Below, piece after piece: positions 1 through 5,652 of a stretch of DNA of 5,652 nucleotides. Within the stretch, counting starts at the first letter, position 1. Every line of letters begins with the position of its first letter. Source of the stretch: Thermoflexus sp. (GTDB lineage: Bacteria; Chloroflexota; Anaerolineae; Thermoflexales; Thermoflexaceae); the NCBI GenBank assembly GCA_017743605.1, contig JAGHYO010000155.1:1-5652 (forward strand), written 5' to 3'. Both the position numbers and the translations under genes were made by a program. The notes under the pieces were generated by a model. The model was not told the origin of the DNA. It ran no database searches and saw only the letters and a program-made list of their open reading frames with translations.

Positions 1-40
1 AAGCCGCTCCTACAACCATCGATCCCTTGCCCTCGATCGG
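1..40. other. Left-edge non-coding stretch with a weak inverted repeat
   Basis: This is the remainder of the intergenic region after the terminator-like hairpin. It holds a five-base inverted repeat, ATCGA and TCGAT (18-22 and 33-37), around a ten-base spacer, and two GATC sites. I see no gene, promoter or RNA that I can support here; the next gene to the left is outside the window. Confidence 0.3.
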
Positions 41-80
41 ACAACGAAGGGGCGGGGATCTTCGGTGGCTCCCCCGCCCC
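41..80 (-). terminator. Rho-independent terminator-like hairpin after the cluster
   Basis: On the minus strand GGGGCGGGG (complement of 72-80) pairs perfectly with CCCCGCCCC (complement of 49-57). This gives a nine-base-pair, all G-C stem with a 14-base loop. It is followed by TTCGTTGT (complement of 41-48), where five of eight bases are T. The structure starts 28 bases after the proline dehydrogenase stop and is T-rich only on the minus-strand side, which is right for ending this transcript. The long loop and the interrupted T tract make it weaker than a textbook terminator. Confidence 0.6.
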
Positions 81-107
81 GGACGATTCAGTGATCCGAA
101 TGCGCGG

Positions 108-1037
108 CTATGGGCGGATGAGATTGCGCGCCACAAACCAGAGGTTGGCCGGGCGCTCGCCCAAGCGGCGCATGAAGTAGGGATACCATTCGGTCCCGTA
201 GGGCACATATACCCGGACCAAGAACCCCTGGCGCGCCAGCATCACCTGGAGGTCCCGGCGGATCCCATACAGCATCTGGAACTCGAAGGCTTCCCGCGGC
301 ACGGACCACTCCTCGATCCGCTGGAGGGCTCGCCGGATGATCCGCTCATCGTGGGTGGCGATCGCGACGAAGGCGCCCTTCGCGCGGGCCTCTGCGGAGA
401 GCAGGCGTTCCATCAGCCGGATGTAGCTGGCGTCCACGTCTCGCTTCCGTGGATAGGCGATGTGCGGCGGCTCCTGATAGGCGCCCTTGCACAAGCGGAT
501 CCGAGCGATCCCCTCTTCGATCAGGCGCTCCACATCCTGGGCGCTTCGGTAGAGATACGTCTGGATGGCCAACCGGGTGTTGGGATAGACCGGCGCCAGC
601 CGTCGATACAGCGCGAGGGTGCGATCGGTATACGCGCTGCTTTCCATGTCGATCTCTACCACTGTCCCGGCTTCCGCTGCCCGCTCTACCACGCGCCGGA
701 GATTCCGCTCACAAAGTTCATCCCCGATGTCTAGCCCCAGGTGGGTTAGCTTGACAGCTAGGTGTGGACGTAACCCCAGCAGGGCCAGTTGGTCCAGGGC
801 CAGCAGGTAATCCTCGGTCGCCCGCCCGGCGTCCAACGATGACTCCACGTTCTCCCCTAGATGGTCCAGGACCCCCCGGATCCCGTGGGCCTCCAGCTCT
901 TGGAGAGCTCGGACGCCATCCTCCAGGGTTTCTCCTGCCACGAAGCGAGCGGCCGCTCGCCCTACAAACCTCCAGCGCATGACCCGATGCTTCATGGTCC
1001 GGTTTCGAGACAGGGAGACAAACACTGTGCGCCACAT
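108..1037 (-). CDS. Proline dehydrogenase (monofunctional, FAD-dependent)
   Basis: The enzyme oxidises L-proline to delta-1-pyrroline-5-carboxylate with FAD and passes electrons to the quinone pool at the inner face of the membrane. It is the first step of proline catabolism. The 309-residue length matches stand-alone enzymes (variously named putA, putB or fadM) rather than bifunctional PutA. Recognisable (beta/alpha)8 barrel motifs in order are DHLGENV (58-64), KLTHLGLD (96-103), EIDMES (128-133), IRLCKGAY (180-187), ATHDE (227-231) and FEFQMLYGIR (251-260). VPYGTEWYPYFMRRLGERPAN (278-298) contains the Arg pair R290-R291, expected to bind the proline carboxylate. The ATG at 1037 has AGAGGGA ending seven bases upstream, and the first 35 residues resemble the usual N-terminus, so I prefer it over the internal Met15 and Met20. 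The gene follows mrdA by 43 bases with no terminator between, which suggests co-transcription. No pyrroline-5-carboxylate dehydrogenase is visible; the gene ends 28 bases before a terminator-like hairpin. Symbol left blank because naming varies. Confidence 0.94.
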   Translation of the reverse strand: MWRTVFVSLSRNRTMKHRVMRWRFVGRAAARFVAGETLEDGVRALQELEAHGIRGVLDHLGENVESSLDAGRATEDYLLALDQLALLGLRPHLAVKLTHLGLDIGDELCERNLRRVVERAAEAGTVVEIDMESSAYTDRTLALYRRLAPVYPNTRLAIQTYLYRSAQDVERLIEEGIARIRLCKGAYQEPPHIAYPRKRDVDASYIRLMERLLSAEARAKGAFVAIATHDERIIRRALQRIEEWSVPREAFEFQMLYGIRRDLQVMLARQGFLVRVYVPYGTEWYPYFMRRLGERPANLWFVARNLIRP

Positions 1038-1080
1038 GGGCAGGTCCCTCTGTTCTCAGAGATCTTAGGGCCATCGCCCC

Positions 1081-3093
1081 TCACCGTCGGAAGTAAGCCT
1101 CCAGGATCTGACGGGCCACCGGCGCCGCATGCCGAGAGCCCTCTCCTCCGTTCCATATGAAGACCAGCACGGACACCTCGGGCGCCTCCGCTGGCGCGAA
1201 AGCAATGAACCATGCGTGGCTGGGCAACTGTCGCCCAGCGCAAAGCCCCATCCGGAAGGCCAGGTCATCGCAGAACTCCGCCGTCCCCGTTTTGCCCGCG
1301 ATGCGCAATCCAGGGATCTGGGCCCGAACGGCCGTCCCCCGTTCCACCGCCGCCACCATGCCCTCCCGGACCGTGGCGAGGTGCTCTGGAGCAACGGGGA
1401 GGCGGCGGATGACCACCGGCTGGAAGGAGCGGATCACGTTCCCTTGGACGTCGGCGATCTCCCGGACGAGGGTGGGCCGGTAGAGGGTCCCACCGTTGGC
1501 GATGGCGTTAACGGCGTTCAGCAGCTGCAGCGGGGTCACCAGCAGATACCCCTGCCCGATGCCTAGGTTATACGTGTCGCCGGTGGACCAGGTCTCCCCG
1601 AAGGTGCGGCGCTTCCATTCTGGGTCCGGCACCTGCCCGGCCGCCTCCCCGGGCAGCTCCACGCCGGTAGGCTGGCCCAGGCCCAAGGCCCACATGTATC
1701 GCACTAGGCGCTCGATCCCCAGCCCCTCGAAGACCGGTTCCCCGGGCACATCGTAGCCCCCCGCCACTTTGTAGAAGAAGACATTGCAGGAATTGGCCAG
1801 CGCATCCACCACATCCTGCCAGCCGTGACCGGAGCGCAGCCAGCAGAAGAAGCGCTGGGCCATCCCAGGATCGTTGGGGTAATACCGGTTGGGGATGACG
1901 ATCTCCCCAGGATCGAACAAGCGGGTCCGCGGGGTGATCACCCCCTCCTGGAGGGCGGCTGCGGCCACAATGGGCTTGAAGGAGGATCCCGGCGCAAACT
2001 GGGAGGCGACAGCGTGGTTGAGCAGCGGCCCGAAGAGATCTTCCAGCAGGCGCGGATAGGCCTGGGGGAGGTCCGGGCTGACGAACACGTTGTTGTCGTA
2101 ATCCGGGAGGCTGACCATAGCCAGGATCTCCCCGCTGTTCGGCCGCATCACTAAAGCTACGCCCCGCCGGGTGACCTCTCGTCCGGCGATGCGGTTCAGC
2201 TCGTCCAGTTTGGCCTGCAATGCCGCTCGGGCCGCTGCCTGCAGATCGAGGTCCAGGGTCAGCGTGACCTGGGCCCCTGGCTGCGGCGGGATCTCCGCCC
2301 GCACTCGCACCGGGCGCCCCCGGGCGTCCTCCTCAACGTAACGGGCTCCCTTCACTCCCCGCAGCCAGGGCTCCAGCGCATACTCCAGGCCGCTGAGTCC
2401 CACCCGGTCGGTGGCCGGATCATACCCTTCCGCCTGATAGCGCGCGGCTTGCTCCGCCAGGATCCGCCCGATAAAGCCCACAACGTGGGCGGTCAGCGTC
2501 CCGGTGGGGTAGCGACGCTCGAGAAAGGGCTCCACCCGGACGCCGGGCATTTGAACGGCTTCCTCCATCAGCCGGAAGGCGAGCTCTCGGTCCACTGGCT
2601 CCTTGAGGACCACTGGGCGGAAGGGCGCCTCCCGGGCGGCGGCCTCGATCCACTCCCGGAGCCCTTCGCGACGCTGTCCGCGGGCGGAGGTCTCCACGCC
2701 ATCCATCGGTATGCTTAGCCAAGCGCTCAGCCGGCGAAGGATCGCCTCCCGCTCCATCGGGTCCTCTGGGAGATCCCCGGGGATCACCGAGACTCGGAAG
2801 GCAGGGTCATTGCGTACTAGCGGACGTCCCTTGCGATCCCCCAGGATTCCCCGAGGGGCCTCCAGCGGGATCACCCGCAGGCGGCTGCGCTCCCCCAACG
2901 CCTGATAGCGGGAGGCCTCCCAGATCTGGAGCTGATACAGGCGATACCCTATCCCTAGGAATGCCAAAAAAAAGAAGAGACCCCATAGGAAGAGACGGAA
3001 GATGGGGGATGGGCGAGGCGGCGGAGGCGGTCGGAACACCGCCACGCTGTCCAGCGCTTCTGGTTCCAGCCGGGATGGATAGGGCTCGGACAT
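1081..3093 (-). CDS. mrdA: Penicillin-binding protein 2 (elongasome transpeptidase)
   Basis: This class B penicillin-binding protein cross-links peptidoglycan during lateral elongation, normally paired with RodA and activated by MreC. The 670-residue protein starts with a cytoplasmic tail containing RPPPPPRPSP (21-30). One membrane anchor follows at about 31-50, and then the non-catalytic pedestal domain from about 77 to 250, with APRGILGDRKGRPL (79-92) and GLSGLEYALEPWLRGVKG (232-249). The transpeptidase domain spans about 310-668. All three catalytic motifs are intact: S370-S-F-K373 with Ser370 as the acylated nucleophile, S435-C-N437, and K601-T-G-T604. The only four cysteines that I see are C417, C436, C608 and C618, all in the transpeptidase domain. 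The ATG at 3093 is preceded by AAAGGG seven bases upstream, a modest ribosome binding site. I prefer MrdA over the division enzyme FtsI because the gene directly follows mreBCD. RodA is not the next gene; a proline dehydrogenase begins 43 bases after the TGA stop. Confidence 0.96.
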   Translation of the reverse strand: MSEPYPSRLEPEALDSVAVFRPPPPPRPSPIFRLFLWGLFFFLAFLGIGYRLYQLQIWEASRYQALGERSRLRVIPLEAPRGILGDRKGRPLVRNDPAFRVSVIPGDLPEDPMEREAILRRLSAWLSIPMDGVETSARGQRREGLREWIEAAAREAPFRPVVLKEPVDRELAFRLMEEAVQMPGVRVEPFLERRYPTGTLTAHVVGFIGRILAEQAARYQAEGYDPATDRVGLSGLEYALEPWLRGVKGARYVEEDARGRPVRVRAEIPPQPGAQVTLTLDLDLQAAARAALQAKLDELNRIAGREVTRRGVALVMRPNSGEILAMVSLPDYDNNVFVSPDLPQAYPRLLEDLFGPLLNHAVASQFAPGSSFKPIVAAAALQEGVITPRTRLFDPGEIVIPNRYYPNDPGMAQRFFCWLRSGHGWQDVVDALANSCNVFFYKVAGGYDVPGEPVFEGLGIERLVRYMWALGLGQPTGVELPGEAAGQVPDPEWKRRTFGETWSTGDTYNLGIGQGYLLVTPLQLLNAVNAIANGGTLYRPTLVREIADVQGNVIRSFQPVVIRRLPVAPEHLATVREGMVAAVERGTAVRAQIPGLRIAGKTGTAEFCDDLAFRMGLCAGRQLPSHAWFIAFAPAEAPEVSVLVFIWNGGEGSRHAAPVARQILEAYFRR

Positions 3094-3123
3094 AGCAGGA
3101 CCCTTTAGGATTCAAACCCCTCC

Positions 3124-3630
3124 TCATCCGCCCAGCGCCGGCTGCGCTCGGAGCGGCCGGAGCCGGCGCAGGGCGGGATGGAGCACCAGCATCCCCAAGG
3201 TGTTCCAGAGGATCTCCGGGCCGATCACCTGGCGGAGGGCATAGCCCGGATCCACCGGATATTGTAAAACCGCAAGCAGGATCCCTCGGACCCCCTCCAT
3301 CAGCAGGGTGCCCCCCGTGGCCACTGCCGCCAGCATCACCAAGCGGCCCCGGAAGACCGGTCGACTCAATCCTTGGGCCAGCGGGACCACCGTAAGCAGT
3401 GCCAGGGCGCTCACGCCCAGAGGTCCTCCAGAGAACAGATCCAACCAGAGGCCCCCGCCGACCGCCCACGCGAGCCCCTCCTCCAGGGAGCCCAGGAAGG
3501 CCACCGTGGCGACCACCAGGAAGACCAGGTTCAGCCGCCCCGGACCGGGGATCCAGAGCGGGACCCATGTGGCCTGAAGGAGCGCCGCCAGCCCCAGGAC
3601 CATCACGGCCCATCCGATCCGGTTCCGCAT
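3124..3630 (-). CDS. mreD: Rod shape-determining protein MreD
   Basis: MreD is the small polytopic membrane protein of the elongasome and works with MreC. The 168-residue product is strongly hydrophobic. Likely membrane segments lie at about 5-24, 33-48, 52-66, 71-88, 97-120 and 139-152. The most diagnostic block is GGLWLDLFSGGPLGVSAL (59-76), matching the family pattern of a Gly-rich helix, an Asp, and then PLG-x-x-AL. A second typical piece is the Asn in WNTLGMLVLHP (142-152). The ATG at 3630 is preceded by a purine-rich GGGGGA nine bases upstream, an acceptable ribosome binding site. The start lies 19 bases after the mreC stop and the TGA stop lies 30 bases before mrdA. MreD is poorly conserved in sequence, so the call leans on this motif, the length, the hydrophobicity and the position between mreC and mrdA. 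No alternative fits as well. Confidence 0.9.
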   Translation of the reverse strand: MRNRIGWAVMVLGLAALLQATWVPLWIPGPGRLNLVFLVVATVAFLGSLEEGLAWAVGGGLWLDLFSGGPLGVSALALLTVVPLAQGLSRPVFRGRLVMLAAVATGGTLLMEGVRGILLAVLQYPVDPGYALRQVIGPEILWNTLGMLVLHPALRRLRPLRAQPALGG

Positions 3631-3649
3631 CGGTTGCCGTCCCCCATCC

Positions 3650-4480
3650 TCATGGAGCAGGTTCCATGCCCGGGAAGCTGGTGATCACCAGCACATAGGT
3701 CACGCGTCGGGGATCAATGGCTGGACGAACCTGGGCGCGCTGGAAGGGTTCGCCTCCTCCGGCGCTCGGCCACTCCGCCACCTGACCGATCACTAACGCT
3801 CGGGGGATCTGCCCCCCAATTCCGGAGGTCAACACGGTGTCTCCCAGGAGGATCTCCTCATCGGGGTTCACGAAATCCAGCCGCAGGCTTCCATCTGGCT
3901 GGCCGACCACCATGCCGGTGGCCCGGCTGGTCTGCAGCAGCGCGCCCACCTGGCTGCCGGCGTCCGTCAGCAGACGCACCCGGGAGCGGTTCAGCCCAGC
4001 CTTCGCGATCCGGCCGATCAAAGCGGATCCCCGGGTGATCACCGGCATCCCCTCCCGGATCCCTTGACGGGTTCCCACATCCAGGATCAGGTAGCGCAGG
4101 TAGGGATCGGTCTCATATCCGATCACCGTCGCGGCTACGAAGGTGGTCTGCGGGTTCTCCCGGACGATCCCTAGCAGCGCCCGGAGCTCGGCGTTCTCCG
4201 CCGCCAGTTCCTGCAGCCGCAGGTTCTCTGTCTGAAGCTCCTCCACTTGATCCCTCAGGCGCTGGGCTTCCTGGCGGAGATCACGAATCTCCCGAAGAAA
4301 CGCGAAGGCTTCCATGGCCCCTCGCCCGGCCCCGGCGAGAAGCTGCTGTAACGGCGTAAGGGGGATCATCACGATCTCCTCCACTGGCTGGAGCCATCCC
4401 AAGCCGTGGAGGAAGAGGAGCGCGAGGGAGAGCCCGATCGCTCGCCATGCGTTCCGTGGCCATCGGCTGCTGGGACGCAT
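3650..4480 (-). CDS. mreC: Rod shape-determining protein MreC
   Basis: MreC is a bitopic scaffold that links MreB and MreD inside to PBP2 outside the membrane and activates PBP2. The 276-residue protein has a short basic N-terminus and one membrane helix at about residues 13-30. A leucine- and glutamate-rich coiled coil runs from about 62 to 105 (for example LQTENLRLQELAAENAELRA). The two-lobed beta domain typical of the family occupies about 114-270. Conserved pieces there include GTRQGIREGMPVIT (136-149), LLTDAGSQVGALL (170-182) and GDTVLTSGIGGQIPRALVIG (213-232). I chose the ATG at 4480 because GAGGTGA, a close match to the 16S anti-Shine-Dalgarno complement, ends four bases before it. An in-frame TTG at 4504 would add eight residues, but they would be encoded by the ribosome binding site itself. 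The gene ends in TGA, 19 bases before mreD, so the two are almost certainly co-transcribed. Length and architecture are normal for the family. Confidence 0.94.
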   Translation of the reverse strand: MRPSSRWPRNAWRAIGLSLALLFLHGLGWLQPVEEIVMIPLTPLQQLLAGAGRGAMEAFAFLREIRDLRQEAQRLRDQVEELQTENLRLQELAAENAELRALLGIVRENPQTTFVAATVIGYETDPYLRYLILDVGTRQGIREGMPVITRGSALIGRIAKAGLNRSRVRLLTDAGSQVGALLQTSRATGMVVGQPDGSLRLDFVNPDEEILLGDTVLTSGIGGQIPRALVIGQVAEWPSAGGGEPFQRAQVRPAIDPRRVTYVLVITSFPGMEPAP

Positions 4481-4484
4481 GCCC

Positions 4485-4491
4485 TCACCTC
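4485..4491 (-). promoter_or_regulatory. Ribosome binding site that fixes the mreC start
   Basis: Read on the minus strand the sequence is GAGGTGA, followed by GGGC and then ATG. This is a seven-base match to the consensus complement of the 16S rRNA 3' end, with seven bases between GAGG and the ATG. It supports ATG 4480 over the upstream TTG at 4504 as the mreC start. Confidence 0.8.
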
Positions 4492-4561
4492 GCGTGGCAA
4501 ACAAGAGAACCGGACAGGAGTCGCCACAGCGGCGTGTCGCTCATGTCGAGGCCGCCCTTCG

Positions 4562-5632
4562 CTATCGGGCGATGGGCTGGCCGATGCGCACCGGGGATCG
4601 GGTCGGCCGGCCTCGATCCAGCGAGGTCAGCACCTGATGCCAGGTATCCAGATCCTCCAGCACCCGAGCGCCTCCCATAGCCACTGCGCTGACCGGATCG
4701 GGGGGCACCCAGCACCGGATACGGGTCTCCTCGGTCAGCCGCTGAGCGAGCCCCTTCAGCTGGGCGCCGCCGCCGACCACGGCAATGCCGGTCTCCATGA
4801 TGTCCGCCACCAGCTCCGGAGGGGTCTCGTCCAGGACAGACTTCACCGTGTCCACAATGATGGAAACCACATCCCGCAGGGCCTCCCGGATCTCAATGCT
4901 GGAGACCTCGAAGGCATCGGGGAGGCCGGTCACCAGGTTCCGCCCGCGCACCACCATCGTCCGCTCCTCGAGCAGTGGGTAGGCGGAGCCGATCTCGATC
5001 TTCACCCGCTCCGCCATCCGCTCCCCAATGAGCAGGTTGTAGCGGTGACGCATGTAGTTGATGATCCCCTCATCCATCTCATCCCCTGCCACCCGGACCG
5101 ATCGGCCGACCACGATCCCGCCCAGGGCGAAAACGGCCACCTCCGTGGTGCCCCCGCCGATGTCCACCACGATGCTGCCCCGGGCCTCCGCGACGGGCAG
5201 GCCGATCCCGATGGCCGCCGCCAGGGGCTCCTCAATCAGGAAAGCCGCCCGGGCCCCGGCGGCCAGGCAGGCGTCGTGGACTGCCCGGCGCTCCACCTCT
5301 GTGACCCCGCTGGGGATCCCGACAACCACCCGCGGGCGGGGCACGGGGACAGGCACCTGCTGATGGGCCTTGCGGATGAACTCCCCGATCATCTCCCGGG
5401 TGATCTCAAACTCCGAGATCACCCCGTCCCGCAGAGGACGGATGGCCACAATGTGGGCCGGGGTGCGACCGACCATCTCCTTGGCCGCCTCCCCCACCGC
5501 CAGCACCCGGCGGGTTCGTCGATCAATCGCCACCCACGACGGCTCATGGATGACAATCCCCTTCCCCCGTACGCACACAAGGGTTGTTGCCGTCCCTAGA
5601 TCGATGCCGATGTCCAGGGAGAACAACCCCAA
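4562..5632 (-). CDS. mreB: Rod shape-determining protein MreB (bacterial actin), start uncertain
   Basis: MreB is the cytoplasmic actin homologue whose membrane-bound filaments orient lateral wall synthesis in rod-shaped cells. The 356-residue reading has the full actin-fold ATPase signature. The phosphate-1 motif DLGTATT is at residues 11-17, IPSGVTEVERRAV at 106-118, and the IEEPLAAAIG segment with the presumed catalytic Glu at 133-142. Phosphate-2 DIGGGTTEV is at 157-165, AGDEMDEGI at 182-190, and the adenosine motif GIAVVGGGAQLKGL at 282-295. A tail of roughly 30 residues, ending in an Arg/Pro-rich stretch, follows the last conserved block. The chosen start is a TTG codon (complement of 5630-5632), which puts DIGIDLGT at residue 7, as in short MreBs. 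I see no Shine-Dalgarno sequence before it, and the frame stays open to the right window edge (codons for N-P-I-D-A-L). The true start may therefore lie outside and the gene may be 5'-partial here. It ends with TAG and lies 81 bases before mreC. The family assignment is very secure; only the N-terminus is in doubt. Confidence 0.96.
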   Translation of the reverse strand: MGLFSLDIGIDLGTATTLVCVRGKGIVIHEPSWVAIDRRTRRVLAVGEAAKEMVGRTPAHIVAIRPLRDGVISEFEITREMIGEFIRKAHQQVPVPVPRPRVVVGIPSGVTEVERRAVHDACLAAGARAAFLIEEPLAAAIGIGLPVAEARGSIVVDIGGGTTEVAVFALGGIVVGRSVRVAGDEMDEGIINYMRHRYNLLIGERMAERVKIEIGSAYPLLEERTMVVRGRNLVTGLPDAFEVSSIEIREALRDVVSIIVDTVKSVLDETPPELVADIMETGIAVVGGGAQLKGLAQRLTEETRIRCWVPPDPVSAVAMGGARVLEDLDTWHQVLTSLDRGRPTRSPVRIGQPIAR

Positions 5633-5652
5633 CAGCGCATCGATCGGATTCC

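Noticed and set aside
18..37. Inverted repeat ATCGA/TCGAT as an operator or repeat element
   Set aside because: Five-base arms built around the very common GATC word are not informative, and no second copy or regulator gene is visible.
27..734. A 235-codon plus-strand open frame opposite proline dehydrogenase
   Set aside because: It is antisense to a gene with clear family motifs. Its first codons run through the terminator-like hairpin and I recognise no domain in it.
2807..3613. A 268-codon minus-strand frame running from mreD into mrdA
   Set aside because: It is an alternative frame across two well-supported genes and their ribosome binding site. Its Gly/Pro/Arg-rich translation matches no family that I know.
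4481..4504. Upstream TTG start for mreC at 4504
   Set aside because: The extra eight residues would be encoded by the strong GAGGTGA ribosome binding site that serves the ATG at 4480, and no ribosome binding site is evident before the TTG.
4522..4534. Hairpin CGCC-ACAGC-GGCG in the mreB-mreC gap as a terminator or attenuator
   Set aside because: The stem is only four pairs and has no following T tract, so it is likely chance in GC-rich DNA.
4406..5599. A 397-codon plus-strand open frame opposite mreB
   Set aside because: It lies almost entirely antisense to mreB and has no recognisable family. Its translation is rich in His, Pro, Arg and Gly, as expected for a shadow of a GC-rich gene.
1..5652. 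Mobile elements, CRISPR arrays, tRNA or rRNA genes
   Set aside because: I saw no transposase or integrase motifs, no regularly spaced repeats, and no RNA gene signatures. The coding genes fill nearly all of the window.

Overview
The window is a single minus-strand block of five tightly spaced genes, listed here in transcription order from right to left. They are mreB (4562-5632, possibly starting beyond the right edge), mreC (3650-4480), mreD (3124-3630), mrdA encoding the elongation transpeptidase PBP2 (1081-3093), and a monofunctional proline dehydrogenase (108-1037). A terminator-like hairpin follows at about 41-80. Gaps between genes are 81, 19, 30 and 43 bases. No stretch longer than about 110 bases lacks a gene, and I see no credible gene on the plus strand.

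The first four genes encode the core of the rod (elongasome) system. MreB is the actin-like cytoplasmic filament that follows membrane curvature. MreC is the periplasmic or extracytoplasmic scaffold, anchored by one helix. MreD is its integral-membrane partner. PBP2 is the class B transpeptidase that MreC activates. The usual partner glycosyltransferase RodA (mrdB) is not in the window: the gene after mrdA is a proline catabolic enzyme, followed by a terminator-like structure. Proline dehydrogenase has no known role in wall synthesis, so its place at the end of this cluster is the least expected part of the layout.

Organism: the DNA is GC-rich (roughly 60-65% by eye). The MreB and PBP2 sequences, including Cys-containing segments around the PBP2 active site, look most like those I associate with Chloroflexota, possibly a thermophilic Anaerolineae or Thermoflexus-type lineage. 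This is inference from family resemblance and was not checked by a search. GATC is strikingly frequent (about 80 sites by eye), including in non-coding DNA.

I looked for an undescribed system and did not find a convincing one. This is a conserved housekeeping cluster. The points worth following up are the proline dehydrogenase linkage, the absence of rodA, the GATC enrichment, the four-cysteine pattern in PBP2, and the unresolved mreB start.
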